Assembly (NCBI GenBank): GCA_023453725.1
Contig: JAEXTB010000086.1
Coordinates: forward strand, 1-5,428
Reading direction: 5' to 3'
Length of the DNA stretch: 5,428 bases
Source of the DNA: Bacillota bacterium
Lineage (GTDB): Bacteria > Bacillota > Clostridia > Christensenellales > CAG-138
How positions within the stretch are numbered: position 1 is the first letter of the stretch; each line of letters opens with the position of its first letter. Under the pieces are notes generated by a model, which saw only the letters and a list, made by a program, of their open reading frames with translations, was not told the DNA's origin and made no database searches. Both the position numbers and the translations under genes were made by a program. This document shows positions 1 through 5,131 of this stretch, piece after piece.

Positions 1-1009
1 AACGGGAACGGATACTTCCGGCCAGCCCTACGAAAACAAGACCACAAGCTTTGAGGTTTGGCCGTATGTGGATCCAAGCCACGTATCGCTCACGCTTTCC
101 GCTACGGTCTTGCAGCCGCTCACGGACAGCGGGCGCATGAAGGTGCGCTTTACCATACAGAACAATTCCAATGTGGATATGGTAAATGCGCTCATTTCCG
201 AAAAAGAGCTTGGCAACATTGAGCCCATGGATATCCTCCCTCTGGGGGAAACCACCATCGAAAAAGAGCTTCTTGTCAATGCGCCGCGTGAGCTGGAGTT
301 TTTGCTTACCGCGTCCGATCCTTCGGGTGCACAGCATACCTATGAAGCGAAACTCAAAGCGGATTATGTCTCTTTGGCGTCGCCCACGCCTGCCGCTTCG
401 CCCGCAGGGGAAGAAGAACCTGCAAACGCAGGCGGTATGAGCGGTACGCTTGTGACCGTGCTGATTGTTCTTGCAGCACTCATGGCTGTTGCGGGCATTG
501 CGTTGTTGGCACTTTCCATCTATGAACGCAAGCGCAACGCTACATTGGAAGAAGAAGAGCCGGATGAACTTCCCCGTGCGCGCAGCGCCGCGCAGGTGAA
601 GATGAACGCGGCGGAACGTGAAGCACAGTCCCAGCCGTACCCGCCGCAGCAAAGCGCGGGCAGGGCTTCTAGGTTTGCGCAGCCGCAGCGGGAGCCGGTG
701 GATTTCTCCTCCGATACGCGTCCCATCCCGGTGGAGCGCAGTGAAGAGCGGCCTGTGTACCAGCCGGCTCCATCCCGTACGCCTATACAGCCGCGTGAAA
801 GCGCGCCTGTTCAGCCTGCTGCCCCACACCGTACACCAGCACAGGAAAGCATTCCGGTGCAGCCTCTGGAAAGGGCACCTTTCCAGCCGCGTGTTCCGCA
901 GCAGCCCCAGGTGCGCCGCGTAGAACCGGAACCCGAGCAAAGACCGCCCCAGGCCTCGCCGGACATCCGCAACCGGGTGCATCGCGTACGAAGCACCGAC
1001 GATAAATAG
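1..1009 (+). CDS. Membrane-anchored surface protein with Pro/Gln-rich cytoplasmic tail (5' partial)
   Basis: The reading frame is open from the left edge (first full codon at 2) to a TAG at 1007-1009, giving 335 visible residues, so the start lies outside the window. A GTG at 68 has no good ribosome binding site and the protein-like sequence continues upstream of it, so I do not take it as the start. Residues 1 to about 125 are rich in alternating hydrophobic and polar residues, like an Ig-like beta-sandwich of the kind found in DUF11/CARDB-type surface proteins. A Pro/Ala/Glu linker follows, then one strongly hydrophobic helix at about residues 147-173 (positions 440-520) with a positive stop-transfer sequence (YERKRN). 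The remaining 160 residues should be cytoplasmic. They are low in complexity, rich in Pro, Gln, Arg and Glu, with imperfect PxQPxExAPxQP units at about positions 780-900. The topology is inferred from the positive charges after the helix. The function is unknown. The tail might bind partners in the cell or be an unstructured spacer. Confidence 0.8.
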   Translation, partial: TGTDTSGQPYENKTTSFEVWPYVDPSHVSLTLSATVLQPLTDSGRMKVRFTIQNNSNVDMVNALISEKELGNIEPMDILPLGETTIEKELLVNAPRELEFLLTASDPSGAQHTYEAKLKADYVSLASPTPAASPAGEEEPANAGGMSGTLVTVLIVLAALMAVAGIALLALSIYERKRNATLEEEEPDELPRARSAAQVKMNAAEREAQSQPYPPQQSAGRASRFAQPQREPVDFSSDTRPIPVERSEERPVYQPAPSRTPIQPRESAPVQPAAPHRTPAQESIPVQPLERAPFQPRVPQQPQVRRVEPEPEQRPPQASPDIRNRVHRVRSTDDK

Positions 1010-1032
1010 GCCCCAGCGGGTTTTCTGAAGGC

Positions 1033-1059
1033 AAAAAGTGCGTTTTTACGCACTTTTTT
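1033..1059 (+). terminator. Rho-independent terminator of the surface-protein gene
   Basis: An 11-bp perfect stem (AAAAAGTGCGT at 1033-1043, ACGCACTTTTT at 1048-1058) encloses a TTTT loop and ends in a run of six T. It lies 23 nt after the TAG stop. The A-tract on the left arm means it could also act on the opposite strand. Confidence 0.9.
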
Positions 1060-1062
1060 CTA

Positions 1063-1091
1063 CAAATCTGACGCACATGTCGTCAGATTTG
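1063..1091. repeat. Perfect 11-bp inverted repeat without U-tract
   Basis: CAAATCTGACG (1063-1073) is mirrored exactly by CGTCAGATTTG (1081-1091) around a 7-nt spacer, CACATGT, which itself contains the palindrome ACATGT. It starts four bases after the preceding terminator and lies 65 nt before the DUF2461 start codon. It has no T-run after it, so it is not a standard terminator. It could be an operator for the next gene, or an RNA hairpin in its leader. The sequence shows the repeat; the role is not known. Confidence 0.75.
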
Positions 1092-1140
1092 ATTTCATAT
1101 GGGATGTGCCCATGCCCCTTTTTGTACGAAAGAAAAAGTT

Positions 1141-1146
1141 AAAGGA
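1141..1146 (+). promoter_or_regulatory. Ribosome binding site that sets the DUF2461 start
   Basis: AAAGGA lies 9 nt before the ATG at 1156. An in-frame upstream ATG at 1099 sits inside a small inverted repeat (ATGGG at 1099-1103, CCCAT at 1109-1113) and has no Shine-Dalgarno sequence. The added residues would also be unlike the family's N-terminus. The start at 1156 is therefore preferred. Confidence 0.75.
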
Positions 1147-1155
1147 TCAATTTTC

Positions 1156-1830
1156 ATGCATACATTTACCGGTCTTACGGAGGATACATACCGCTTTTTT
1201 TGGGAGCTTGCGTTCAACAACGAGCATTCGTTTTTTGAAGAAAACCGGAAACGCTATGAAAAAAGCGTAAAAGAGCCGATGCTTGCGTTGGCGGATGCTT
1301 TGGGAGAAAGCGCGCTGAAAGTGGACTCAAATTTTAATGTGAGGCCTTCCGCCGTCGTATCCCGAATCCGCAGGGATACCCGCTACACCAAGGACAAATC
1401 GCCCTACCGCGATCATGCGTTTTTATCCTTCAAATATCCCGGCGCATCCACGGGAGAGAGCTTTGTACTTTACGCGGAGTTTGAGCGCACAGCCTACGGC
1501 TATGGCATGGGCATGTATTATCCGCTGCCGCAGTTCATGGCGGATGCCCGACGGCGCATGCTCGCCCAGCCGCAGAAATTTCTCGCCATTGTCAACGACC
1601 CTGCGTTTGCAGAGCGGTTCCTATGGCAGGGGGAAGCGTTTAAACGGCAGCGGTTTTTGGACGCGCCGGAAGAAATACGGCCCTGGCTCAACAAACGCAG
1701 CCTGTCGTTCTGCTTCTCCTCCAAGGAGCTGTCGAACACCATGAAGCCGGAACTGGTGGAAGAAATCAATGAGGGCTTCTTGCTGCTAAAGCCAATGTAC
1801 CGGTTTCTGCTGGGGTTGGATGAAAAGTAA
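1156..1830 (+). CDS. DUF2461 (TIGR02453) family protein
   Basis: This 224-residue protein has the usual length of the DUF2461/TIGR02453 family, a widespread cytoplasmic family with no established biochemical role. The N-terminus has the family's aromatic pattern (FFWELAFNNEHSFFEENRKRY, seen here at about residues 14-34). The most telling part is the conserved block RIRRDTRYTKDKSPYR at residues 70-85, which matches the family's typical RDxRFSKDKSPYK signature. A Gly-rich segment (YGYGMGMYYP, 114-123) and the C-terminal hydrophobic helix also fit. There is no signal peptide or membrane segment. The gene appears to be monocistronic: a terminator and an inverted repeat lie upstream and a terminator follows directly. 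No clear promoter was recognised between 1092 and 1140. The family call is firm; the function is open. Confidence 0.9.
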   Translation: MHTFTGLTEDTYRFFWELAFNNEHSFFEENRKRYEKSVKEPMLALADALGESALKVDSNFNVRPSAVVSRIRRDTRYTKDKSPYRDHAFLSFKYPGASTGESFVLYAEFERTAYGYGMGMYYPLPQFMADARRRMLAQPQKFLAIVNDPAFAERFLWQGEAFKRQRFLDAPEEIRPWLNKRSLSFCFSSKELSNTMKPELVEEINEGFLLLKPMYRFLLGLDEK

Positions 1831-1846
1831 TAATAGAATAGAATAG

Positions 1847-1876
1847 AAAAAGGAACGGCGATGCCGTTCCTTTTTT
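1847..1876. terminator. Bidirectional Rho-independent terminator between convergent genes
   Basis: A 13-bp perfect stem (AAAAAGGAACGGC at 1847-1859, GCCGTTCCTTTTT at 1863-1875) closes a 3-nt GAT loop. Five A's lead in and six T's lead out, so the same hairpin has a U-tract on either strand. It sits 16 nt after the DUF2461 stop and 63 nt beyond the stop of the convergent membrane-protein gene, and probably serves both. Positions 1877-1939, between hairpin and stop, show no gene. Confidence 0.9.
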
Positions 1877-1939
1877 ATACGGGTTCTTAGGGTTGTTGCT
1901 GGTGTCAAGAGGAACCGGCGAGCAGCTCCTTCTAGTATC

Positions 1940-3820
1940 TTACTGTTTTCTCACATCGTAGATCGTCACCGTATCGTTTTCATACGCTACAGGGAACTGC
2001 AGGAAGTATCCCTCGTTGAGCGCATATGTATAGCGCTCATAATTGCTCACAAATACATAGTCGATGCCGTATGTTTCACTCAGCTCATCAAAGCAAAGCT
2101 CCGGCTGCTCAAACAGCAGCTTCACCTGCTGTTCCCGCGTTTCGTAATCGAGTCCATGGTAAAAGAGATAGGAGCCCGTCCCGCACAGGATGTTGCGGCC
2201 GGTTAACGAGGAAACGGCATTGTTGTGGTTGGTCGCCGTCAAAAACAGCGCGTCAGATTCGGCGGTTGCTGTTACATAAGCCGCCGCCGACACTTCGTCT
2301 GCACTGAACTGCTCAAAATCGCTAACCGTTTCACGCGCAAGCGTCAATGTGCCCGAAAGAAACAGCGCGCAAAGCGTAATGCCCGCAAGGTAGCGCCTGC
2401 CCGCAAATCCGCTGAGTTGATGATAGAATTCCACCAGTAACCGCCCTACAATGCCGCAGGTGAACGCAAACCAGACAAACAGCAGTTTGTTGTTGTCATA
2501 CGGGTTGGGCTGGAACAGCAGGAACTCTGAAAAGAACCAGATCAGGATAGCGCCGCCGTAAAAGACCTTTTCCTGTTTGGGAAGCCGGAAAAAGGCAACC
2601 GGCAGCAGAAGAAAGAGCAACCCCAGGTTTTTTATGTAGAACCACAGGTAGGAATCCGTTTCGTTTCCCCAATTGAAATGCGGCTGCAAAAAATCGCCGG
2701 ATTGCCGGAAGGTAAAGAAGATCAGCTGTGGCAATGCCAAAGCTGCTGCAACGAGGGCATACTTTACCCAGCCCGTCAAAGTCGCCTTATCCTGGCGGGA
2801 AATAAACGCGTACAATACATACACCGCGCTTATCATGCCCAATGCGAGAAAAGAGTGCGTGTGGACAAGCGGCATGCAGCCTGCGATGATGCCGAGCGGC
2901 ACAAAGAATTTTGGTTCCCGCTCAAACGCCGCGCGTCGCAGTAAAAATACCGCCGGGAATAGCAGTGCCCAGCCGAACAGCGTAGCCCGCTGGGGAACGA
3001 GCATATCTGCAATCGGGTTGACCCATCGCAAGCCGATATCAGGCAGGTTGGTGGGCGTATTGTAAAAGGCGGTGAAGATACGGGTAAACGCTTCCGGGTT
3101 TGTTTTCCAAAGGTCAAGGAAGTACCAGAATCCGAACCCTCCGCCCAGGAAAAACAGCAGCGTGGAAAGAACGGCGGTTCCCGTCTTTTTGTGCCAATGT
3201 AAAAAGAAGCAGTAAACGCCCAAAAGTACCAATGCGTATGCAAGCAGCGCGGGCAGCAGCATGGAGACGCGCAAGGACGCGCCCAGTACATAAAACGTTG
3301 CGCTAACACTGTCGCAGAGGAATGGATACCCTACGGCTGTGCCAGGAAATATGGAATACTGCGGCGGGAAGGTTCCCTGCCCAGCTATGCTGGTGACGAG
3401 CCCAAGGTGTAGAGGAAGATCCCCAAACGTAGACTGCCCGACATGCAGCGCGCCGTTAACAGGGCGTATGATGTGGGTGAAAAATAGATACCCGCCCAAA
3501 AGAAAAAGCGGCAGCAGAGTAGCAATGACCGGCCGCAGTTCGGCAGCTGTAAAGGACAGCACTGCCTTCTTTCTTCCAAGCAGGAAGGCAGCGATGCCCG
3601 CCGTGACGCACACAAGCAGCGCAAGTATCTGCGCCAAAAGATCAAAGCGGAACAAAAAACCAAAAAGCGCGGGCAGCCACAGCAAAAGCAATAACGAGAA
3701 AACGCCCCCCATCCACAAGCGGTAAACCGGGGGTTCCGCTGCAAATAGGACGCGTGCAATGAAGTGCCCTGCAACAAGGTAGGCGCACAGATATAAAAGC
3801 GCAAGTATATCAGAAAACAT
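1940..3820 (-). CDS. Polytopic membrane protein, putative GT-C type glycosyltransferase
   Basis: This 626-residue protein has roughly 13 to 15 hydrophobic helices spread over residues 1-495, then a soluble C-terminal domain of about 130 residues. The plan fits the GT-C glycosyltransferases, which transfer sugars from polyprenyl-phosphate donors on the outer face of the membrane. The long loop after the fourth helix carries TFGDLPLHLGL (131-141); its Asp134 stands where GT-C enzymes keep an acidic catalytic or metal-binding residue. Other motifs that look conserved are YPFLCD (165-170), NPIADMLVPQRATLFGW (268-284), HTHSF (320-324) and QPNPYDNNKLLFVWF (437-451). The C-terminal YGIDYVFVSNYERYTY (584-599) resembles the extracytoplasmic end of such proteins. 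The ATG lies 2 nt after the stop of the PH-domain gene and has only a weak GGA upstream, so translation is probably coupled. Donor, acceptor and exact family are unknown. A transporter or flippase is a less likely alternative. Confidence 0.75.
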   Translation of the reverse strand: MFSDILALLYLCAYLVAGHFIARVLFAAEPPVYRLWMGGVFSLLLLLWLPALFGFLFRFDLLAQILALLVCVTAGIAAFLLGRKKAVLSFTAAELRPVIATLLPLFLLGGYLFFTHIIRPVNGALHVGQSTFGDLPLHLGLVTSIAGQGTFPPQYSIFPGTAVGYPFLCDSVSATFYVLGASLRVSMLLPALLAYALVLLGVYCFFLHWHKKTGTAVLSTLLFFLGGGFGFWYFLDLWKTNPEAFTRIFTAFYNTPTNLPDIGLRWVNPIADMLVPQRATLFGWALLFPAVFLLRRAAFEREPKFFVPLGIIAGCMPLVHTHSFLALGMISAVYVLYAFISRQDKATLTGWVKYALVAAALALPQLIFFTFRQSGDFLQPHFNWGNETDSYLWFYIKNLGLLFLLLPVAFFRLPKQEKVFYGGAILIWFFSEFLLFQPNPYDNNKLLFVWFAFTCGIVGRLLVEFYHQLSGFAGRRYLAGITLCALFLSGTLTLARETVSDFEQFSADEVSAAAYVTATAESDALFLTATNHNNAVSSLTGRNILCGTGSYLFYHGLDYETREQQVKLLFEQPELCFDELSETYGIDYVFVSNYERYTYALNEGYFLQFPVAYENDTVTIYDVRKQ

Positions 3821-3822
3821 AA

Positions 3823-4278
3823 CTAATCCGGTATTCCGTCTCCATCAACATCCGCAAAGGCGTGGTTGGGAATGCCGTCCCCATCCTTTATAAGCCCCGC
3901 CGCACCGTAGATTTCACGGCCGGTGAGTCCTTTTTCATTCCGTTCGCGTTCGATGATGCGGCTTAAGAACTTCCGCACCGCCTCAGGCTTTGCGATGTTC
4001 TTGATTTCGATCGTCTCATGCGTCTGGTCGGCGCTGTAGAGCGTAAGCGTACCTACGCCGAATATCTTTTGTCCCAGCGTGCGCACAAGTTTGATATCCA
4101 GAATACGATACAGCAGGATTTCATTGGTTTCGGTGCGGAATAGGCCTTTGCGCGTGGTGAAACGGTCGTTGTCCACTTCATAAACGGTAAAGCTCAGTGG
4201 CATGCCTAAAATGCGTTTGCGGTCGCGCCAAAGCGGCTTTTCCTCAGAAATATTCTCTAAATAAGGTTGTTTGGCCAT
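3823..4278 (-). CDS. Bacterial PH-domain protein with acidic D-x-D-G-D-G C-terminal repeats
   Basis: From the ATG at 4278 the protein has 151 residues. Residues 17 to about 112 resemble the bacterial PH fold (bPH_2, YdbT type): short beta strands such as FTVYEVDNDRFTTRKGLF, then LLYRILDIKLVRTLGQKIFGVGTLTLYSA, then a strand and a closing helix (KPEAVRKFLSRIIERE). There is no signal peptide or membrane helix. After a short linker come two acidic units 13 residues apart, IKDGDGIPN (130-138) and DVDGDGIPD (143-151). The second ends the protein and matches the calcium loop of thrombospondin type 3 repeats. Longer in-frame starts exist up to 4395, but they would run over the start of the divergent gene, while 4278 has a GGAG 10 nt upstream and a TATAAT at a fitting distance. 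It is the first gene of an operon with the GT-C type protein. The molecular role is not known. Confidence 0.8.
   Translation of the reverse strand: MAKQPYLENISEEKPLWRDRKRILGMPLSFTVYEVDNDRFTTRKGLFRTETNEILLYRILDIKLVRTLGQKIFGVGTLTLYSADQTHETIEIKNIAKPEAVRKFLSRIIERERNEKGLTGREIYGAAGLIKDGDGIPNHAFADVDGDGIPD
3830..3885 (-). repeat. 39-nt-period duplication encoding DGDGIP units
   Basis: Read on the minus strand, GATGGGGACGGCATTCC (3885-3869) and GATGGAGACGGAATACC (3846-3830) differ at three positions and lie exactly 39 nt (13 codons) apart. They encode the two acidic units at the C-terminus of the PH-domain protein. Two of the three differences are at third codon positions and one at a silent wobble, so the protein DGDGIP is kept. 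Confidence 0.7.
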
Positions 4279-4288
4279 CCAGTTCACG

Positions 4289-4292
4289 CTCC
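4289..4292 (-). promoter_or_regulatory. Ribosome binding site that sets the PH-domain protein start
   Basis: On the minus strand, GGAG (4292-4289) stands 10 nt before the ATG at 4278-4276. It supports the short form of the PH-domain protein over the in-frame ATGs at 4353 and 4395, both of which lie upstream of the TATAAT element and so outside the likely transcript. Confidence 0.6.
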
Positions 4293-4311
4293 AATCTGGC
4301 TGTTTACCGCC

Positions 4312-4317
4312 ATTATA
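4312..4317 (-). promoter_or_regulatory. -10 element TATAAT for the PH-domain/GT-C operon
   Basis: A perfect TATAAT is read on the minus strand. Transcription would begin near 4305, giving a leader of about 27 nt before the ATG at 4278. The -35 region at 17-nt spacing reads ATGCAA, which is a poor match to TTGACA, so an activator may be needed. On the plus strand the same bases contain TATACT (4314-4319), a -10-like sequence pointing toward the divergent gene. Confidence 0.5.
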
Positions 4318-4344
4318 CTCCAAGAGGGTATCAATTGCATAGAG

Positions 4345-4381
4345 CTTGGGCATACATAATGGAGAACCGAATGCCCTTAAG
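4345..4381 (+). repeat. Inverted repeat reaching into the Shine-Dalgarno of the BofC-like gene
   Basis: GGGCAT (4348-4353) pairs perfectly with ATGCCC (4371-4376). CTT (4345-4347) can pair further with AAG (4379-4381) across a TT bulge, and this AAG is the first part of the AAGGAGGTG Shine-Dalgarno. The 17-nt loop holds another GGAG (4361-4364). It could be an RNA hairpin that modulates translation, or an operator between the divergent genes. The pairing is visible; the role is inferred. Confidence 0.4.
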
Positions 4382-4387
4382 GAGGTG
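4379..4387 (+). promoter_or_regulatory. Strong Shine-Dalgarno that sets the BofC-like start
   Basis: AAGGAGGTG is a near-perfect anti-16S match, 6 nt before the ATG at 4394. It rules out the in-frame ATG at 4346, which has no such site and would put extra polar residues ahead of the membrane anchor. Confidence 0.85.
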
Positions 4388-4393
4388 GGTTTC

Positions 4394-4954
4394 ATGCAAT
4401 GGTGGAAACAAAACGCAAAACTATTGCTTTATATGGTGCTTGTGCTCGCGTTCGGCATATGGGGCGGCTTTACCATCAGGGATCTGCAGTTCAACGCAAT
4501 GCCTGAGCAGACGCCGCTCGCCGAACAGGTTGATAAAATCGGCGAACAGAGCATTTTACCGGATACGCTGGTCATTACAAAATATACATTCCTGCTGTGC
4601 GGAGGCCATACGGAGCAGCGCCAGGAAACGGGCGGCCCCTTGGTGGGCATGAGCAAAACGCAGATTGAACAAAAGTATCCAGACGCAAAGGTGGCTGAAC
4701 TGACCAACAAGCGCGCGGTGATAGAGCGTGAACTTGAGCGGTATTGCCCCAAGCATGTGGTGCTGTTCTTGGACGATGACAACCGGCTGTCCATTTCACA
4801 GACGGATGAATCGGATTTGGAAAAAGAGAATGTTACGACACTGACCTATGATATTTCCTACCTCCCGGAAGAAGAGCTTTCCAAGCTGGAGGAAGGCATG
4901 GTATTTGAAAACCTGGAGGAAATCAACGCCTATCTCGAAGGCTTGGAGCCTTAA
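4394..4954 (+). CDS. Membrane-anchored protein with CGGH/CPKH motif and BofC-like C-terminus
   Basis: This 186-residue protein begins with a short basic stretch (MQWWKQNAK) and one hydrophobic helix at about residues 9-27, an uncleaved anchor or signal peptide, so the rest is probably outside the membrane. The middle has CGGH (69-72) and CPKH (118-121). Between them lies GPLVGMSKTQIEQKYPDAKVAEL-type sequence (81-103) ending in RAVIERELERY. The end, YDISYLPEEELSKLEEGMV then NLEEINAYLEGLE (152-185), resembles the C-terminal domain of BofC, the forespore protein that restrains the SpoIVB signalling protease in Bacillus. Clostridial proteins annotated as 'BofC C-terminal domain' share, as I recall them, a CGH...CPxH pattern; this is memory, not a search. 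A disulfide or metal site formed by the Cys/His pairs is possible. The sporulation role is therefore tentative. It is divergent from the PH-domain operon and is followed by its own terminator. Confidence 0.65.
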   Translation: MQWWKQNAKLLLYMVLVLAFGIWGGFTIRDLQFNAMPEQTPLAEQVDKIGEQSILPDTLVITKYTFLLCGGHTEQRQETGGPLVGMSKTQIEQKYPDAKVAELTNKRAVIERELERYCPKHVVLFLDDDNRLSISQTDESDLEKENVTTLTYDISYLPEEELSKLEEGMVFENLEEINAYLEGLEP

Positions 4955-5008
4955 AAGGGCTGATAAAGTTTTAGTGGCAACCCAATCAAGTGGTATATTG
5001 GCACTCCG

Positions 5009-5038
5009 AAAACGGCATCCTTCCCGGACGCCGTTTTT
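5009..5038 (+). terminator. Rho-independent terminator after the BofC-like gene
   Basis: AAAACGGC (5009-5016) pairs with GCCGTTTT (5030-5037). Inside it, TCC (5018-5020) pairs with GGA (5026-5028) past an A/C mismatch, leaving a TTCCC loop, and five T's end the structure. It lies 54 nt after the TAA and separates this gene from the proA promoter. Confidence 0.85.
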
Positions 5039-5051
5039 ACTTACGTCCATG

Positions 5052-5080
5052 TTGCATGGCCCCCAAAGAGAGGGTATACT
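5052..5080 (+). promoter_or_regulatory. Sigma-A type promoter of proA
   Basis: TTGCAT (5052-5057) and TATACT (5075-5080) are separated by exactly 17 nt, and TATACT differs from the consensus at one base. Transcription should begin near 5087, giving a leader of about 45 nt. That is too short for a T-box or similar riboswitch, so control by such an element is not seen here. Confidence 0.8.
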
Positions 5081-5117
5081 GGAAAAAACGGCAAACCGGG
5101 GCATGGCCCGTGCGCCT

Positions 5118-5125
5118 AGGGAGGG
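5118..5125 (+). promoter_or_regulatory. Ribosome binding site of proA
   Basis: AGGGAGGG ends 6 nt before the ATG at 5132 and fixes the start of proA. No in-frame alternative nearby has a comparable site. Confidence 0.8.
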
Positions 5126-5131
5126 CAAACG

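Noticed and set aside
1099..1155. N-terminal extension of the DUF2461 gene to the ATG at 1099
   Set aside because: No ribosome binding site, the start lies in a small inverted repeat, and the extra 19 residues are unlike the family. The ATG at 1156 has AAAGGA upstream.
1831..1850. Short direct repeat of AGAAT units after the DUF2461 stop
   Set aside because: About three copies of a 5-nt unit in an AT-rich spacer before a terminator; too short to mean anything.
2673..3065. Plus-strand and shifted-frame open frames within the large membrane-protein gene
   Set aside because: They are shadows of a long, well-formed gene with clear helices and motifs. Their translations are Lys/Arg/Ser-rich without domain-like pattern and they lack ribosome binding sites.
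4326..4360. Sigma-G or sigma-F promoter for the BofC-like gene (GTATC or GCATA with CATACATAA)
   Set aside because: With GCATA the spacing is only 9 nt, and with GTATC the -10 does not end in TA as the consensus needs. The match is too weak to report as a feature.
4346..4393. Longer BofC-like protein starting at 4346
   Set aside because: The near-perfect AAGGAGGTG sits inside this extension and points to the ATG at 4394, directly before the membrane anchor.
4279..4395. Longer PH-domain protein starting at 4395 (190 residues)
   Set aside because: It would cover the likely promoter and the start of the divergent gene, and the added 39 residues do not look like the PH family. GGAG and TATAAT support 4278.
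4991..4999. Extended -10 (TGGTATATT) upstream of the terminator at 5009
   Set aside because: No convincing -35, and a transcript from here would run at once into the terminator. Probably chance in an AT-rich spacer.
4982..5001. CCAAT/ATTGG inverted repeat after the BofC-like gene
   Set aside because: Only 5 bp with a 10-nt spacer, no extension, and no evident role.
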